Assembly (NCBI RefSeq): GCF_003815875.1
Contig: NZ_CP033924.1
Coordinates: forward strand, 1,364,001-1,428,000
Direction of reading: 5' to 3'
Origin: Chryseobacterium lactis
GTDB lineage: Bacteria > Bacteroidota > Bacteroidia > Flavobacteriales > Weeksellaceae
DNA: 64,000 nucleotides
Every line of letters begins with the position of its first letter. Within the stretch, counting starts at the first letter, position 1. Below are positions 24,557-32,455 of this stretch, piece by piece. Under the pieces are notes generated by a model. That model was not told where the DNA came from, made no database searches, and was given only the letters and a program-made list of their open reading frames with translations. A program made the position numbers and the translations under genes.

Positions 24557-25258
24557 TTAATCTAGATTGATATTCCTTTTCAACAAATCTTCCTGACGCA
24601 TACGTCGGAAAATATTTGCCAAAGTTAAGACATCTTTTTCACAATAGTCAACAATTCGCTGCAAGTCTTTTTCTATGTAGTAAATTGATGAAACCATTGA
24701 ACCGTCAATATCATCCTTTGGAGTAGGAATACCAAAGACATGAGCCAGCAGTTCCAGTGATACAAAACTTTTATAATCCCCGAACTTCCAGAGCTCCATC
24801 GTATCGATATGAGGGATTTCCCAAGGTTTTTTTCCAAACATCTGAAACGGGGCAGGAGGCTGCATCCCGTTGATCAGGTATCGCCTGGCTATCCATGGAA
24901 AGTCAAATTCTTTTCCGTTGTGAGCACAGAGAATGACATTATAAAGCCTCGGACTATTGAAAATTTCTCCAAATTCCTGAAGCATTTTCTTTTCATCGTG
25001 ACCGGAAAAACTTTTTATTTTCAAGGTATCATTTTTCTCAATCATTCCTATGGTGATGCAGATAATTTTTCCGAACTCGGCCATAATACCTGCTCTTTCG
25101 TAAAAATCTTCTGCAGAAACATCATCTTTTCGCTGGAACCTCGTCTTTTTGTCCCAGAGATATTGATCGGTTTCCGATAAATCATCCCACGATCCGGCCT
25201 GTGGAACGGTTTCAATATCAAGGAATAATACTCTTTCTAATGGTATGGTCTGTATCAT
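24557..25258 (-). CDS. 3'-5' exonuclease of PolB-like RNase H fold
   Basis: The 233-residue protein has the DEDD-type motifs: Exo I LFLDIETVP (D14, E16), Exo II LCAHNGKEFDFPWIARRYL, and Exo III YCEKDVLTLANIF near residue 210. The family is a predicted 3'-5' exonuclease related to the proofreading domain of family B polymerases, acting alone. It lies between the CsaA-like and DUF59 genes on the same strand. Confidence 0.88.
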   Translation of the reverse strand: MIQTIPLERVLFLDIETVPQAGSWDDLSETDQYLWDKKTRFQRKDDVSAEDFYERAGIMAEFGKIICITIGMIEKNDTLKIKSFSGHDEKKMLQEFGEIFNSPRLYNVILCAHNGKEFDFPWIARRYLINGMQPPAPFQMFGKKPWEIPHIDTMELWKFGDYKSFVSLELLAHVFGIPTPKDDIDGSMVSSIYYIEKDLQRIVDYCEKDVLTLANIFRRMRQEDLLKRNINLD

Positions 25259-25276
25259 GTGTGTTTTTTTATTTGG

Positions 25277-25624
25277 CTATCCTACCTGCATTCCGTTTTT
25301 TGTTGGTAATGAAGGGGCTAAAAGTGTAACTTCGTTTTTATCTTCTCCATATAATCCTAAAACCAGGCACTCGCTGAAGAAGTTGGCAATCTGTTTCTTT
25401 GGGAAATTAACCACTGCTAAAATCTGTTTTCCAACCAGTTCTTCTTTCTGGTATAATGAAGTAATCTGTGCGGATGATTTTCTGATCCCCAAATCTCCGA
25501 AGTCGATTTCCAGTTGGTAAGAAGGATTTCTCGCCTTTTCAAAATCATTAACTGAAAGAATGGTGCCGCATCTGATGTCTATTTTTTCAAAATCTGCCCA
25601 AGTGATATCTGGTTTTGTGGTCAT
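25277..25624 (-). CDS. csaA: CsaA-like tRNA-binding protein
   Basis: The 115-residue protein is a single tRNA-binding OB fold of the CsaA type: ADFEKIDIRCGTILSVNDFE, AYQLEIDFGDLGIRKSSAQI-like strands, VNFPKKQIANFFSECLVLG and the end LLAPSLPTKNGMQVG. CsaA proteins bind tRNA and have been described as secretion-related chaperones. Its start codon overlaps the stop of the HExxH gene by 4 bp. Confidence 0.9.
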   Translation of the reverse strand: MTTKPDITWADFEKIDIRCGTILSVNDFEKARNPSYQLEIDFGDLGIRKSSAQITSLYQKEELVGKQILAVVNFPKKQIANFFSECLVLGLYGEDKNEVTLLAPSLPTKNGMQVG

Positions 25625-26130
25625 GGTAATGTATTAATTAAATGTTCTACTTCTGTTTTCTGTTCTGCATATTTTTGTTGTAGTGCTGAGTCTTCACCCA
25701 TTCTTTTATAATATTCCAGCGCTTTACCTCCGAAGAATTTTTTATGAAAGTCCGAAACCTCCGGAATCTGCGGGAAAGCTTTATGAAAAAGCATTTCATA
25801 ATATGCCTGAAATTCTCTTTCATTTTTATCCTCTATTACTTGTCCGGGTGCTTTTTGTCGTACATGAAGCATCTCGTGGGCGATCATATTCAGGACAAGG
25901 TTCAGGTCAAAATCAAATAAATTTCTAGGAATCATCACCGTCTGCGGGCCTCCCAATTCTCCTTCTGCTGTAAGAAGCATCGAAGTAGGAGAGAGTTCCT
26001 GCCTGAATCCAAATCCTGCAAAGTTTTCGTGCTCCAGATTGAAAGAATGGATCAGATACTTCGCCGCATCCAAAATCTGGTTGTGTTCTTTGTAGGCATT
26101 AAGGTGTAGATTAACCTGCTCGAAATTCAT
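25621..26130 (-). CDS. Small HExxH metalloprotease-like protein
   Basis: Start MNFEQVNLHLNAYKEHNQIL gives 169 residues. A zinc-binding HEMLH motif sits in LNMIAHEMLHVRQKAPGQ, followed by ENEREFQAYYEMLFH, where the acidic residues could supply the third ligand. No signal peptide is seen with this start, whereas the longer reading (from 26208) adds a hydrophobic but unconserved stretch. It resembles SprT/minigluzincin-like domains of unknown substrate and overlaps csaA, so the two are coupled. Confidence 0.65.
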   Translation of the reverse strand: MNFEQVNLHLNAYKEHNQILDAAKYLIHSFNLEHENFAGFGFRQELSPTSMLLTAEGELGGPQTVMIPRNLFDFDLNLVLNMIAHEMLHVRQKAPGQVIEDKNEREFQAYYEMLFHKAFPQIPEVSDFHKKFFGGKALEYYKRMGEDSALQQKYAEQKTEVEHLINTLP

Positions 26131-26323
26131 TTGGAATATGTTTGATAACAAATGTATTAAAATATTGAGAATTAAGGAAAAGGTTTGCTGATTAAAGAAT
26201 ACCGACAATTCTGGTGAATATAATTGATCTTAATTGTATCCCTCAAAATAAAAAAATCTGTGTCTGTGCTTATTCATGCGATCTTCCGAACTTTATCTAA
26301 GAAATCATTCAAAATAAAGAAGT

Positions 26324-27193
26324 ATGAAAATCACCATAGTAGGCTACAAAAAAGAAGCGAAATTTTCACAGGGCGTTGTCAATGATGAAGATACAGACCT
26401 GATTGATTTTTTAACCGGTAAAGGACTGGATGTTGTCTCCACAATCTGGAATGATGATATGGTTAATTGGAGCAGTTTTGATGTCGTAGTTATTAAATCT
26501 CCGTGGGATTATCATAACCATTTAAATGAATTTTTGAACTGGCTGACTGGCCTTGAAAAACTGGACGTTAAAGTTTTAAACCCTGTCGAAATTATCAAAT
26601 GGAACAGCGATAAACATTATCTCAAAGATATTGCTCAGAAAGGGCTTCCCGTGATTCCTTCCGGATATATTGAAAGAGGAGGTCGTTTTGATCCCCAATT
26701 TTTTGATCAGTTTAATACAAATAAACTGGTGGTAAAGCCATGTGTAAGCGCCGGTGCACAAAATACAATTACTGTTGATAAAAACAACATTGAAGAACGT
26801 TCAGTTGAGATAAAAGAATTGTTGAAAGAACAGGATTATTTGGTACAGCCATTTGTGGAGGAAATTAAAGAAGGTGAGTGGTCATTCTTATTTTTTAACG
26901 GAAAGTATAGCCACTGCTCACTAAAGACTCCTAAACAGGGCGATTTCAGAGTACAACATTATCATGGCGGAAGCATCAGTTATCCCACTCCTGATCCTTT
27001 GCATATAGAACAGGCAGGAGCCTATTTAAAAAGTTTGCCGCAGTCGACATTGTATGCCAGAGTAGATGGTGTTTTAATCGGAAATTCATTCCACCTGATG
27101 GAACTGGAATTGATAGAGCCTTACCTATTCCTTAACGGAGATAAGAATCTACTGGAGAATTATTACCAGGCGTTGCTGTCCCTAATTTCCTGA
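26324..27193 (+). CDS. ATP-grasp enzyme of unknown substrate
   Basis: The 289-residue protein has an N-terminal pre-ATP-grasp region (WNDDMVNWSSFDVVVIKSPW) and the ATP-grasp core: NKLVVKPCVSAGAQNTITV, QDYLVQPFVEEIKEGEWSFL, FRVQHYHGGSISYPTPD and the metal-binding ARVDGVLIG ... LMELELIEPYLFL. It resembles glutathione synthetase/RimK-like ligases that join a carboxylate to an amine. No peptide or amino-acid biosynthesis gene adjoins it, so the substrate is unknown. Confidence 0.85.
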   Translation: MKITIVGYKKEAKFSQGVVNDEDTDLIDFLTGKGLDVVSTIWNDDMVNWSSFDVVVIKSPWDYHNHLNEFLNWLTGLEKLDVKVLNPVEIIKWNSDKHYLKDIAQKGLPVIPSGYIERGGRFDPQFFDQFNTNKLVVKPCVSAGAQNTITVDKNNIEERSVEIKELLKEQDYLVQPFVEEIKEGEWSFLFFNGKYSHCSLKTPKQGDFRVQHYHGGSISYPTPDPLHIEQAGAYLKSLPQSTLYARVDGVLIGNSFHLMELELIEPYLFLNGDKNLLENYYQALLSLIS

Positions 27194-27201
27194 TAAAATA
27201 T

Positions 27202-27230
27202 AAAAAGGGCCGGAAATTTTTCCGGCCCAA
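27202..27230. terminator. Bidirectional hairpin between ATP-grasp and usp genes
   Basis: The stem gggccggaaa / tttccggccc (10 bp possible, tight loop) lies 14 bp after the ATP-grasp stop and 79 bp after the end of the convergent usp gene. On the minus strand it is followed by TTTTTA. Confidence 0.55.
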
Positions 27231-27308
27231 ACAAACAAGATTAAGTATAAAATTTAGCCTTTAAAGGCAAAAAGGATAATTCAAATGTTTACAGATTTTT
27301 ATTGAGTC

Positions 27309-28133
27309 TTAATCTATGTTTAAGGGGATTGATAATAAAGGGACTTTATTTTTATAAGCCATGATGGCTGTTTTGCTTCTGTGAAAAATAGATTCTACAA
27401 AATTATATTTGTGCGGAATCATGGTGAGTAAGTCGGCACTGGTTAATTTCACTTCTTCTTCAATTGCTTTAATGACTTCAATAGCTTGAATCATCTTAAA
27501 GCTGTATTTAATATCCTCCAGGTCATGCCCTGAATTCAGGTCGATGTCATGCATCACTTCGGTAAAGTCCTCTATTCTCTCACCTACATTGAATACTTCA
27601 ACCTCAGAACTGAACTCGTTGATGAAATTATAAATGTCATTCATCGCCGACCAGGTCATATTTTTATGAGTATCACAGGCAAACAAAATCTTTCTGATGC
27701 CGGTATATTCTATATGGGAAGGCACAATTAAAATCGGTTTTTTAACGCGGTGAATCGCCTTTATAATGGTACTTCCGAAAAGCCTTTCCTCAAGCGTTTT
27801 ATCAGCCATACCCATCACAATGAAATCTCCGTTTTTAACCTGTATGCAATTTTCAAGCTCTTCAATAAAATTGCCCGAGGCCAAATGATGATCCGTGTCA
27901 ACGTTGTATAACCTACTCAGTTCCGCCGCAGTATCTGCAAGTTTCTTTTGATTCTTAAGAGTTTGTGTATAAAAAAAATCTGCAGAGGCCTGAGCATTTA
28001 ACGCATGAATAGAGACGCTCTGCAAATTAAAAAGCACTATTTTATATTTATTTTCTTTCGCCATAGACGCAGCGTAATGAGTAGAATTTTCTGCTTCCTG
28101 GGAAAAATTTGTACATATAATTATTGTCTTCAT
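27309..28133 (-). CDS. Universal stress protein with two UspA domains
   Basis: The 274-residue protein has two UspA-like halves. The first opens MKTIIICTNFSQEAENSTHY and has FIVMGMADKTLEERLFGSTI; the second has ILFACDTHKNMTWSAMNDIY. The GMxxxxxxxxxGS ATP-loop is partly kept in the first half only. It is cytoplasmic and stress-induced in relatives. It is divergent from the second LytS/LytTR pair and has a 21-bp-spaced repeat upstream. Confidence 0.9.
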   Translation of the reverse strand: MKTIIICTNFSQEAENSTHYAASMAKENKYKIVLFNLQSVSIHALNAQASADFFYTQTLKNQKKLADTAAELSRLYNVDTDHHLASGNFIEELENCIQVKNGDFIVMGMADKTLEERLFGSTIIKAIHRVKKPILIVPSHIEYTGIRKILFACDTHKNMTWSAMNDIYNFINEFSSEVEVFNVGERIEDFTEVMHDIDLNSGHDLEDIKYSFKMIQAIEVIKAIEEEVKLTSADLLTMIPHKYNFVESIFHRSKTAIMAYKNKVPLLSIPLNID

Positions 28134-28152
28134 CCTGTTGAGATTGGTACTG

Positions 28153-28160
28153 CAAATCTA
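28153..28160 (-). promoter_or_regulatory. -7 element of the usp promoter
   Basis: TAGATTTG on the minus strand matches TAnnTTTG exactly, 20 bp before the start codon. No TTG -33 box is present, so an activator may be needed. Its first base is exactly 57 bp from the nearer LytTR-like half-site. Confidence 0.5.
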
Positions 28161-28216
28161 GGATAGAGATTATAGGTATGGTACTAAAAATAATGTGACG
28201 TTGCAGAAACTGGTGT

Positions 28217-28246
28217 TGAAATGTACTTTTAAGGTGATGAAACGTT
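28217..28246 (-). promoter_or_regulatory. Candidate LytTR operator upstream of usp
   Basis: Read toward usp, AACGTTTCA (28238-28246) and TACATTTCA (28217-28225) are direct repeats exactly 21 bp apart; the flanks extend the match to GGTGwTGAAAyGT on the plus strand. They resemble the TACGCTTCA half-sites before the RND operon and fit the published LytTR half-site pattern. Confidence 0.5.
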
Positions 28247-28250
28247 TATT

Positions 28251-28280
28251 TCCATTTTAAGTCTTCTACAGTACGCTTCA
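28251..28280 (+). promoter_or_regulatory. Candidate autoregulatory LytTR operator of the kinase operon
   Basis: TACGCTTCA (28272-28280) is identical to the two half-sites before the RND operon. Exactly 21 bp upstream is a weak partner, TCCATTTTA (28251-28259). The near -7 match TATATTTA (28337-28344) begins 57 bp from the site, the same distance as in the divergent usp promoter. Confidence 0.4.
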
Positions 28281-28363
28281 TGTTCCGTTTTAGCGGTCTC
28301 GTTCAAAATAGGAAAGGAGCATATAAAATCTATTTTTATATTTACATTCACAAAACCTAGTGA

Positions 28364-29482
28364 ATGAACAGGACTTCTACGATCAGAAAAAATATAATAC
28401 GATATAAAAAGATTCTTTCAGCCATGAAAAGGAGGCTGGCTATCTGGGCGGTAGCCATTTTTACCTTTTGTATCTTTTCTTATCTTATTGATCCCTTTGA
28501 TCCTGTGTGGCAAAACTATTTGCAGACGCCACTCAAAATGTTTGCGGAAGACGCTCTCTGGGTATTCTTCTTTTCAGCGATTATCTCGGAAGTAAGTATA
28601 TTGATTGACAGGAGTTTAAATAAATTGCTTCCCTGGAAAGACAGGACGGTAAAGAGGCTGTTGATTCAGGGTTTGCTTCAGATCGGGGGAAGTGTATTGA
28701 TTGTCATTATTATTAATTCCATTGTAGAATGTACTTCAGACAGTATCCCCGAAATGGATTCCCGTAAAGAATATACATTATTAGGACAATGGATAGCCAC
28801 CAATATTGTTGTTTCATTGACAATCAGTGCATTTAATACAGTAGATTACCTGCTTCAAAATTGGAAAAAAACCGCTGTAGAAGCCGCTCAACATAAGCTG
28901 AGAGCATCAAAACACAAACAGGCCGCCATGGCAGCAGAACTACAAGCCTTAAAACTACAGATAGATCCCCATTTTATCTTTAATAATTTGAGTGTATTGT
29001 CTGAACTTATTTTGGAAGACCAGCAGTTAGGCTACGACTATTCAGAAAAATTTGCGCGGGTGTATCGGTATTTGCTGGTGAATTCCAAGAAAGATATTAT
29101 TGTACTGGAAGAGGAACTGAAGTTTTTAGAATCTTATATTTTTTTAATTGAAAAAAGAATCGGAGAAGGAGTGATATTTAAAATTGATATTCATGAAGAG
29201 TTCCGAACGATGTATACTCTTCCCTTATCACTACAGTTATTGGTTGAAAATGCTATTAAGCACAATCAAACCTCAAAATTAAACCCCTTGGAAATAGACG
29301 TCTATACTACTTCAGAAGGAGAGCTAGTGGTTTCCAATACCTTTTTACCATTAATCAATAAGCCGGATTCTTCTGGAGTAGGACTTACCAATATCATTAC
29401 CAGATATGAAATCCTGGGATATAAAAAACCGATTATAGAAAAAACTGAAAATAAATTTATTGTAAAACTTCCATTGATATGA
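28364..29482 (+). CDS. LytS-type sensor histidine kinase
   Basis: The 372-residue kinase has an N-terminal membrane part with four helices (about 25-42, 62-80, 98-118, 141-160). A coiled linker is followed by the His_kinase motif with H203 in LKLQIDPHFIFNNLSVLSEL. The ATPase lobe has LLVENAIKHNQ and SGVGLTNIITRYEILGY. It has no visible extracellular sensor. Its stop overlaps the start of the regulator gene by 4 bp. The neighbouring efflux operon and stress protein suggest it reports on envelope or toxic stress. Confidence 0.93.
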   Translation: MNRTSTIRKNIIRYKKILSAMKRRLAIWAVAIFTFCIFSYLIDPFDPVWQNYLQTPLKMFAEDALWVFFFSAIISEVSILIDRSLNKLLPWKDRTVKRLLIQGLLQIGGSVLIVIIINSIVECTSDSIPEMDSRKEYTLLGQWIATNIVVSLTISAFNTVDYLLQNWKKTAVEAAQHKLRASKHKQAAMAAELQALKLQIDPHFIFNNLSVLSELILEDQQLGYDYSEKFARVYRYLLVNSKKDIIVLEEELKFLESYIFLIEKRIGEGVIFKIDIHEEFRTMYTLPLSLQLLVENAIKHNQTSKLNPLEIDVYTTSEGELVVSNTFLPLINKPDSSGVGLTNIITRYEILGYKKPIIEKTENKFIVKLPLI

Positions 29483-30243
29483 AGATTAATAAAATTTTAA
29501 TCGTCGAGGACGAAAGACCTAATGCCGACCGGTTAAAAAGATTGTTGCTAAAGCTGAGACCCCATATTGAAATACTTTCCGTAGAAGATTCCATCACCTC
29601 AACCGTTCATTGGCTGAAGAATAATATCGTTCCGGATGTCATTATGATGGATGTTCGCCTGGCCGACGGGCTTAGCTTTGAGATATTTAATCAACATGAA
29701 ATAAAAAGTGCCGTCATCTTCACCACAGCTTATGATGAGTATGCGGTAAAAGCTTTTAAATACAACAGTGTAGATTATCTTCTGAAGCCCATAGAAGAAG
29801 AAGAGCTGGATGCCGCTTTAAAACGCTATGAAACCTTTATGGAATCTGTTCCCGTACTAGGATCAGCGATCGAAGGGCTTCTTAATTATATTCAGCCCAA
29901 AGACTACAGAAAACGTTTTCTTATTCCTCACAGAGATGGATATAAGACCGTTTTGGCGGAAGATATTCTCTATTTTTATACCGAATTGGGCATCAGCAAA
30001 GCCATGTTGAATACAGGAGTTATTGAAAACATTCCCCAAACACTGGAAGAACTGGAAAAACAGCTCGACCCGAAATTCTTTTTCAGAGCCAACAGACAAT
30101 TTATTATCCACATCGATTCGGTAAAACAGATTTTTAATCATTTTAATGGAAAACTGAAACTGGAGCTGCGGAAACAACCTGATATGGAAGTAATTGTAAG
30201 TCGTGAGAAAGCTTCCATCTTCAAATCCTGGATGGATTATTAA
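29479..30243 (+). CDS. LytTR-family response regulator
   Basis: The 254-residue protein has a receiver with E10/D11, phosphoacceptor D58 in VIMMDVRLADGLSF, TTAYDEYAVKAF and the lysine in VDYLLKPI. The LytTR DNA-binding domain spans about 145-250 (FLIPHRDGYKTVLAEDILYF ... FFRANRQFIIHI). It is coupled to the LytS kinase and followed by a strong terminator. The repeated half-sites around usp, this operon, the barrel gene and the RND operon are the natural candidates for its binding sites. Confidence 0.94.
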   Translation: MKINKILIVEDERPNADRLKRLLLKLRPHIEILSVEDSITSTVHWLKNNIVPDVIMMDVRLADGLSFEIFNQHEIKSAVIFTTAYDEYAVKAFKYNSVDYLLKPIEEEELDAALKRYETFMESVPVLGSAIEGLLNYIQPKDYRKRFLIPHRDGYKTVLAEDILYFYTELGISKAMLNTGVIENIPQTLEELEKQLDPKFFFRANRQFIIHIDSVKQIFNHFNGKLKLELRKQPDMEVIVSREKASIFKSWMDY

Positions 30244-30276
30244 TCAAAAAAAAATAATTAAATACCAAAAGATTGC

Positions 30277-30309
30277 TGTACTCTAAGGCAATCTTTTTTA
30301 TTTTAAAAG
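30277..30309 (+). terminator. Terminator of the LytS/LytTR operon
   Basis: A 10-bp stem (aaaagattgc / gcaatctttt) is followed by TTA, 33 bp after the regulator stop. Confidence 0.8.
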
Positions 30310-30406
30310 CCTTGAACTCATCATGAAAAATCCCCCCATGAATGACTCATGAAGGGATCAGGATATAAAGAGAGTTATGTGTTTTGGTTTTACTTAAGAC
30401 AGCTGG

Positions 30407-31000
30407 CTACAAAGGAATCGCATATCCCAGGGAAATGGCAAAACCTCTGTTTTTCACATTTACCCCTTTCTCATCCGAAATATTGCTCAATCCCAGGTTA
30501 TATCTTCCGTCTACAATCAATTTTCCCGGGCCAGCAGGAATTGCCAAGCCTGCACCCATCTGTAGTCCAAAATCTACAGTGTTCGTCTTTCCGTAAGCGG
30601 ATTTTATTTTGTCGCTTTTTCCCATAAGAAATCCTATGGAAGGACCTGCATTTACATATATCGGTCCAAAGCTGTATTTCGCCAATACCGGAATTTCTAT
30701 ATAATTGAAGTTGTAAGTCTGGCTTCCAAAATTGTTTTTAATCTTAGTTCCTTTACTCATAAAGTTGACTTCAGGTTGTATAGAAAAATTTCGCAATCCG
30801 GTTTGTATATTAACTCCTAAACCAGCCTGGAAAGATGTTTTGGATTTCTCACCGTTCACATTTTTAATAGACTGAGTCGCAATATTAATTCCGGCCTTAG
30901 GGATCAGTTCTATCCCTGAATCTTTTTTCATTTCTTTAGTGTGCTGAGCTTGTATTCCTATCCCTAATACAATGGCTGTGATGGCTAAAAACTTTTTCAT
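30407..31000 (-). CDS. PorT-like outer-membrane beta-barrel protein
   Basis: The 197-residue protein has a signal peptide (MKKFLAITAIVLGIGIQAQ) and a barrel of the OMP_b-brl_2/PorT type: LIPKAGINIATQSI, FQAGLGVNIQTGLRNFSIQP, PIYVNAGPSIGFLMG and DGRYNLGLSNISDEKG, ending FAISLGYAIPL. It converges on the LytS/LytTR operon and is divergent from the RND efflux operon, with which it shares a symmetric regulatory region. Confidence 0.9.
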   Translation of the reverse strand: MKKFLAITAIVLGIGIQAQHTKEMKKDSGIELIPKAGINIATQSIKNVNGEKSKTSFQAGLGVNIQTGLRNFSIQPEVNFMSKGTKIKNNFGSQTYNFNYIEIPVLAKYSFGPIYVNAGPSIGFLMGKSDKIKSAYGKTNTVDFGLQMGAGLAIPAGPGKLIVDGRYNLGLSNISDEKGVNVKNRGFAISLGYAIPL

Positions 31001-31048
31001 TTGATAAAAATTTAAATTATTGATTGTTTTTTTGATTGATTAATACTG

Positions 31049-31056
31049 CGAAATTA
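31049..31056 (-). promoter_or_regulatory. Near -7 element of the PorT-like gene
   Basis: TAATTTCG on the minus strand differs from TAnnTTTG at one base. It begins exactly 36 bp from the nearer half-site and ends 49 bp before the start codon. Confidence 0.35.
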
Positions 31057-31091
31057 GAAGCAGAACTGATCCTCACCTCCAGTTTAAAAAG

Positions 31092-31121
31092 TGAACCGTA
31101 GAAATTAAAAGGTCAACCGTA
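31092..31121 (-). promoter_or_regulatory. Candidate LytTR operator of the PorT-like gene
   Basis: Read toward the barrel gene, TACGGTTGA (31113-31121) and TACGGTTCA (31092-31100) are direct repeats 21 bp apart; with flanks they read TACGGTTGACC and TACGGTTCACT. The pair mirrors, in inverted orientation, the pair before the RND operon. Confidence 0.55.
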
Positions 31122-31206
31122 TTTTTAAAATAGTAAGGCGAAAAACACCTTTAATTACGAATTTTATTAAGCTAAATAGCACCTTTTCTTTTCATTTTTG
31201 CTATCA

Positions 31207-31238
31207 TACGCTTCACCTGCGATTAATTACGCTTCACC
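31207..31238 (+). promoter_or_regulatory. Candidate LytTR operator of the RND operon
   Basis: Two identical 11-mers, TACGCTTCACC at 31207-31217 and 31228-31238, are exactly 21 bp apart. A 10-bp spacer between direct half-sites is the known binding geometry of LytTR regulators. The second copy sits where a -33 box would be for the TATTTTTG element just downstream. Confidence 0.6.
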
Positions 31239-31239
31239 A

Positions 31240-31279
31240 TATTTTTGAATGTATATCCTTATTATATGAGCTTATTTTG
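31240..31279 (+). promoter_or_regulatory. Candidate -7 elements of the RND operon
   Basis: TATTTTTG (31240-31247) matches TAnnTTTG exactly, and TTATTTTG (31272-31279) matches with one mismatch. The second begins 36 bp from the nearer half-site, the same distance as in the divergent barrel gene. Neither has a TTG -33 box, consistent with dependence on an activator. Confidence 0.4.
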
Positions 31280-31306
31280 TTGCTGTAAAATTTAAAATCA
31301 AATGTT

Positions 31307-32425
31307 ATGAATTACAGAAAAGGATATTGGGTACTTTCACTCACAGCTGCAGCTATATTGTATTCCTGCGGTTCCGGGAGTGCCCAGGAAAACCCACAGC
31401 AAATGCCGGCGTTACCGACCGATTTTATCCAGGTGAAATCAGGAAATGAAGATGTATCAACCGGATATCCGGGAAGTATTGAAGGGCAGGATAATGTTGA
31501 GATAAAGGCACAGGTAACGGGATACCTGGAAGCAGTATATATTAAAGAAGGACAATACGTTAGTAAAGGGCAGACCTTATTTAGAATTAACCCTTCAGTT
31601 TATAATGAACAGGTTAATACCAATCAGGCAGGTCTAAAAGCAGCTTTAGCAGCCCAGGAAACCGCACGACTGGAGATTGAGAAACTAAAGCCCCTTGTGG
31701 AAGGAAAAGTAGTTTCCGATATGCAGCTTAAAACAGCTCAGGCAAGCTTTAAAGCAGCTTCAGCGCAGGTAGCACAAGCACAGTCTTCATTAGGATCGTC
31801 AAAGATTAATGCCAACTTTACCTATATCAAAGCACCGGTAAGCGGATACATCGGAAGAATTCCAAACAGAGTAGGAAATCTGATCAGTCCTTCTGATCCC
31901 TCACCTTTGACGAGTCTTTCCAATATCAATACGGTGAACGTTTATTTTTCGATGAACGAAGCAGATTTTATTGCACACAGTAAAGCCACGACCGCTGGAA
32001 ATAATGCAGAAAATGTAGAATTGATTTTAGCAGACGGTTCCACCTATTCTTTTAGAGGAAGATTGGAAAGTGCCAGTGGAAACTTTGATAGAAATACCGG
32101 AAGTATCCAGATGAAAGCCGTTTTCCAGAACCCGGACAAGTTATTGAGAGCAGGAGGTACTGCCAGAGTGATGATTCATAATGCACTAAATGGAGTTGTT
32201 AAGCTTCCGAAAACCTCAGTGAAAGATATTCAGGACAGATTCTTCGTGTACAAACTGGAGGGTAAAGATAAAGTGAAAATGACTCAGATTAAAGTCTCAG
32301 GAGGTACTTCCCAGGATTACTTTATAAAAGAAGGAGTGAATGCAGGAGATAAAATTGCAATCAACAGGATTGATGCCCTTACAGATGGCGCTCAGGTGGT
32401 TGCTAAAGTGATTCCTTTGAAATAA
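31307..32425 (+). CDS. RND efflux membrane-fusion (adaptor) lipoprotein
   Basis: The 372-residue protein is an AcrA/MexA-like adaptor with a lipid cysteine at C21 (AAAILYSCGSG). It has the lipoyl half-motifs VEIKAQVTGYLEAVYIKEGQ and FTYIKAPVSGYIGRIPNRVG flanking a helical hairpin (about 95-150), then beta-barrel and membrane-proximal domains. It joins the inner-membrane pump to the outer-membrane channel in the periplasm. It is first of three tightly packed genes (30 bp and -14 bp spacing). Confidence 0.96.
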   Translation: MNYRKGYWVLSLTAAAILYSCGSGSAQENPQQMPALPTDFIQVKSGNEDVSTGYPGSIEGQDNVEIKAQVTGYLEAVYIKEGQYVSKGQTLFRINPSVYNEQVNTNQAGLKAALAAQETARLEIEKLKPLVEGKVVSDMQLKTAQASFKAASAQVAQAQSSLGSSKINANFTYIKAPVSGYIGRIPNRVGNLISPSDPSPLTSLSNINTVNVYFSMNEADFIAHSKATTAGNNAENVELILADGSTYSFRGRLESASGNFDRNTGSIQMKAVFQNPDKLLRAGGTARVMIHNALNGVVKLPKTSVKDIQDRFFVYKLEGKDKVKMTQIKVSGGTSQDYFIKEGVNAGDKIAINRIDALTDGAQVVAKVIPLK

Positions 32426-32455
32426 TTTTTATAATCATTCTTAGAAAATTCGAAA

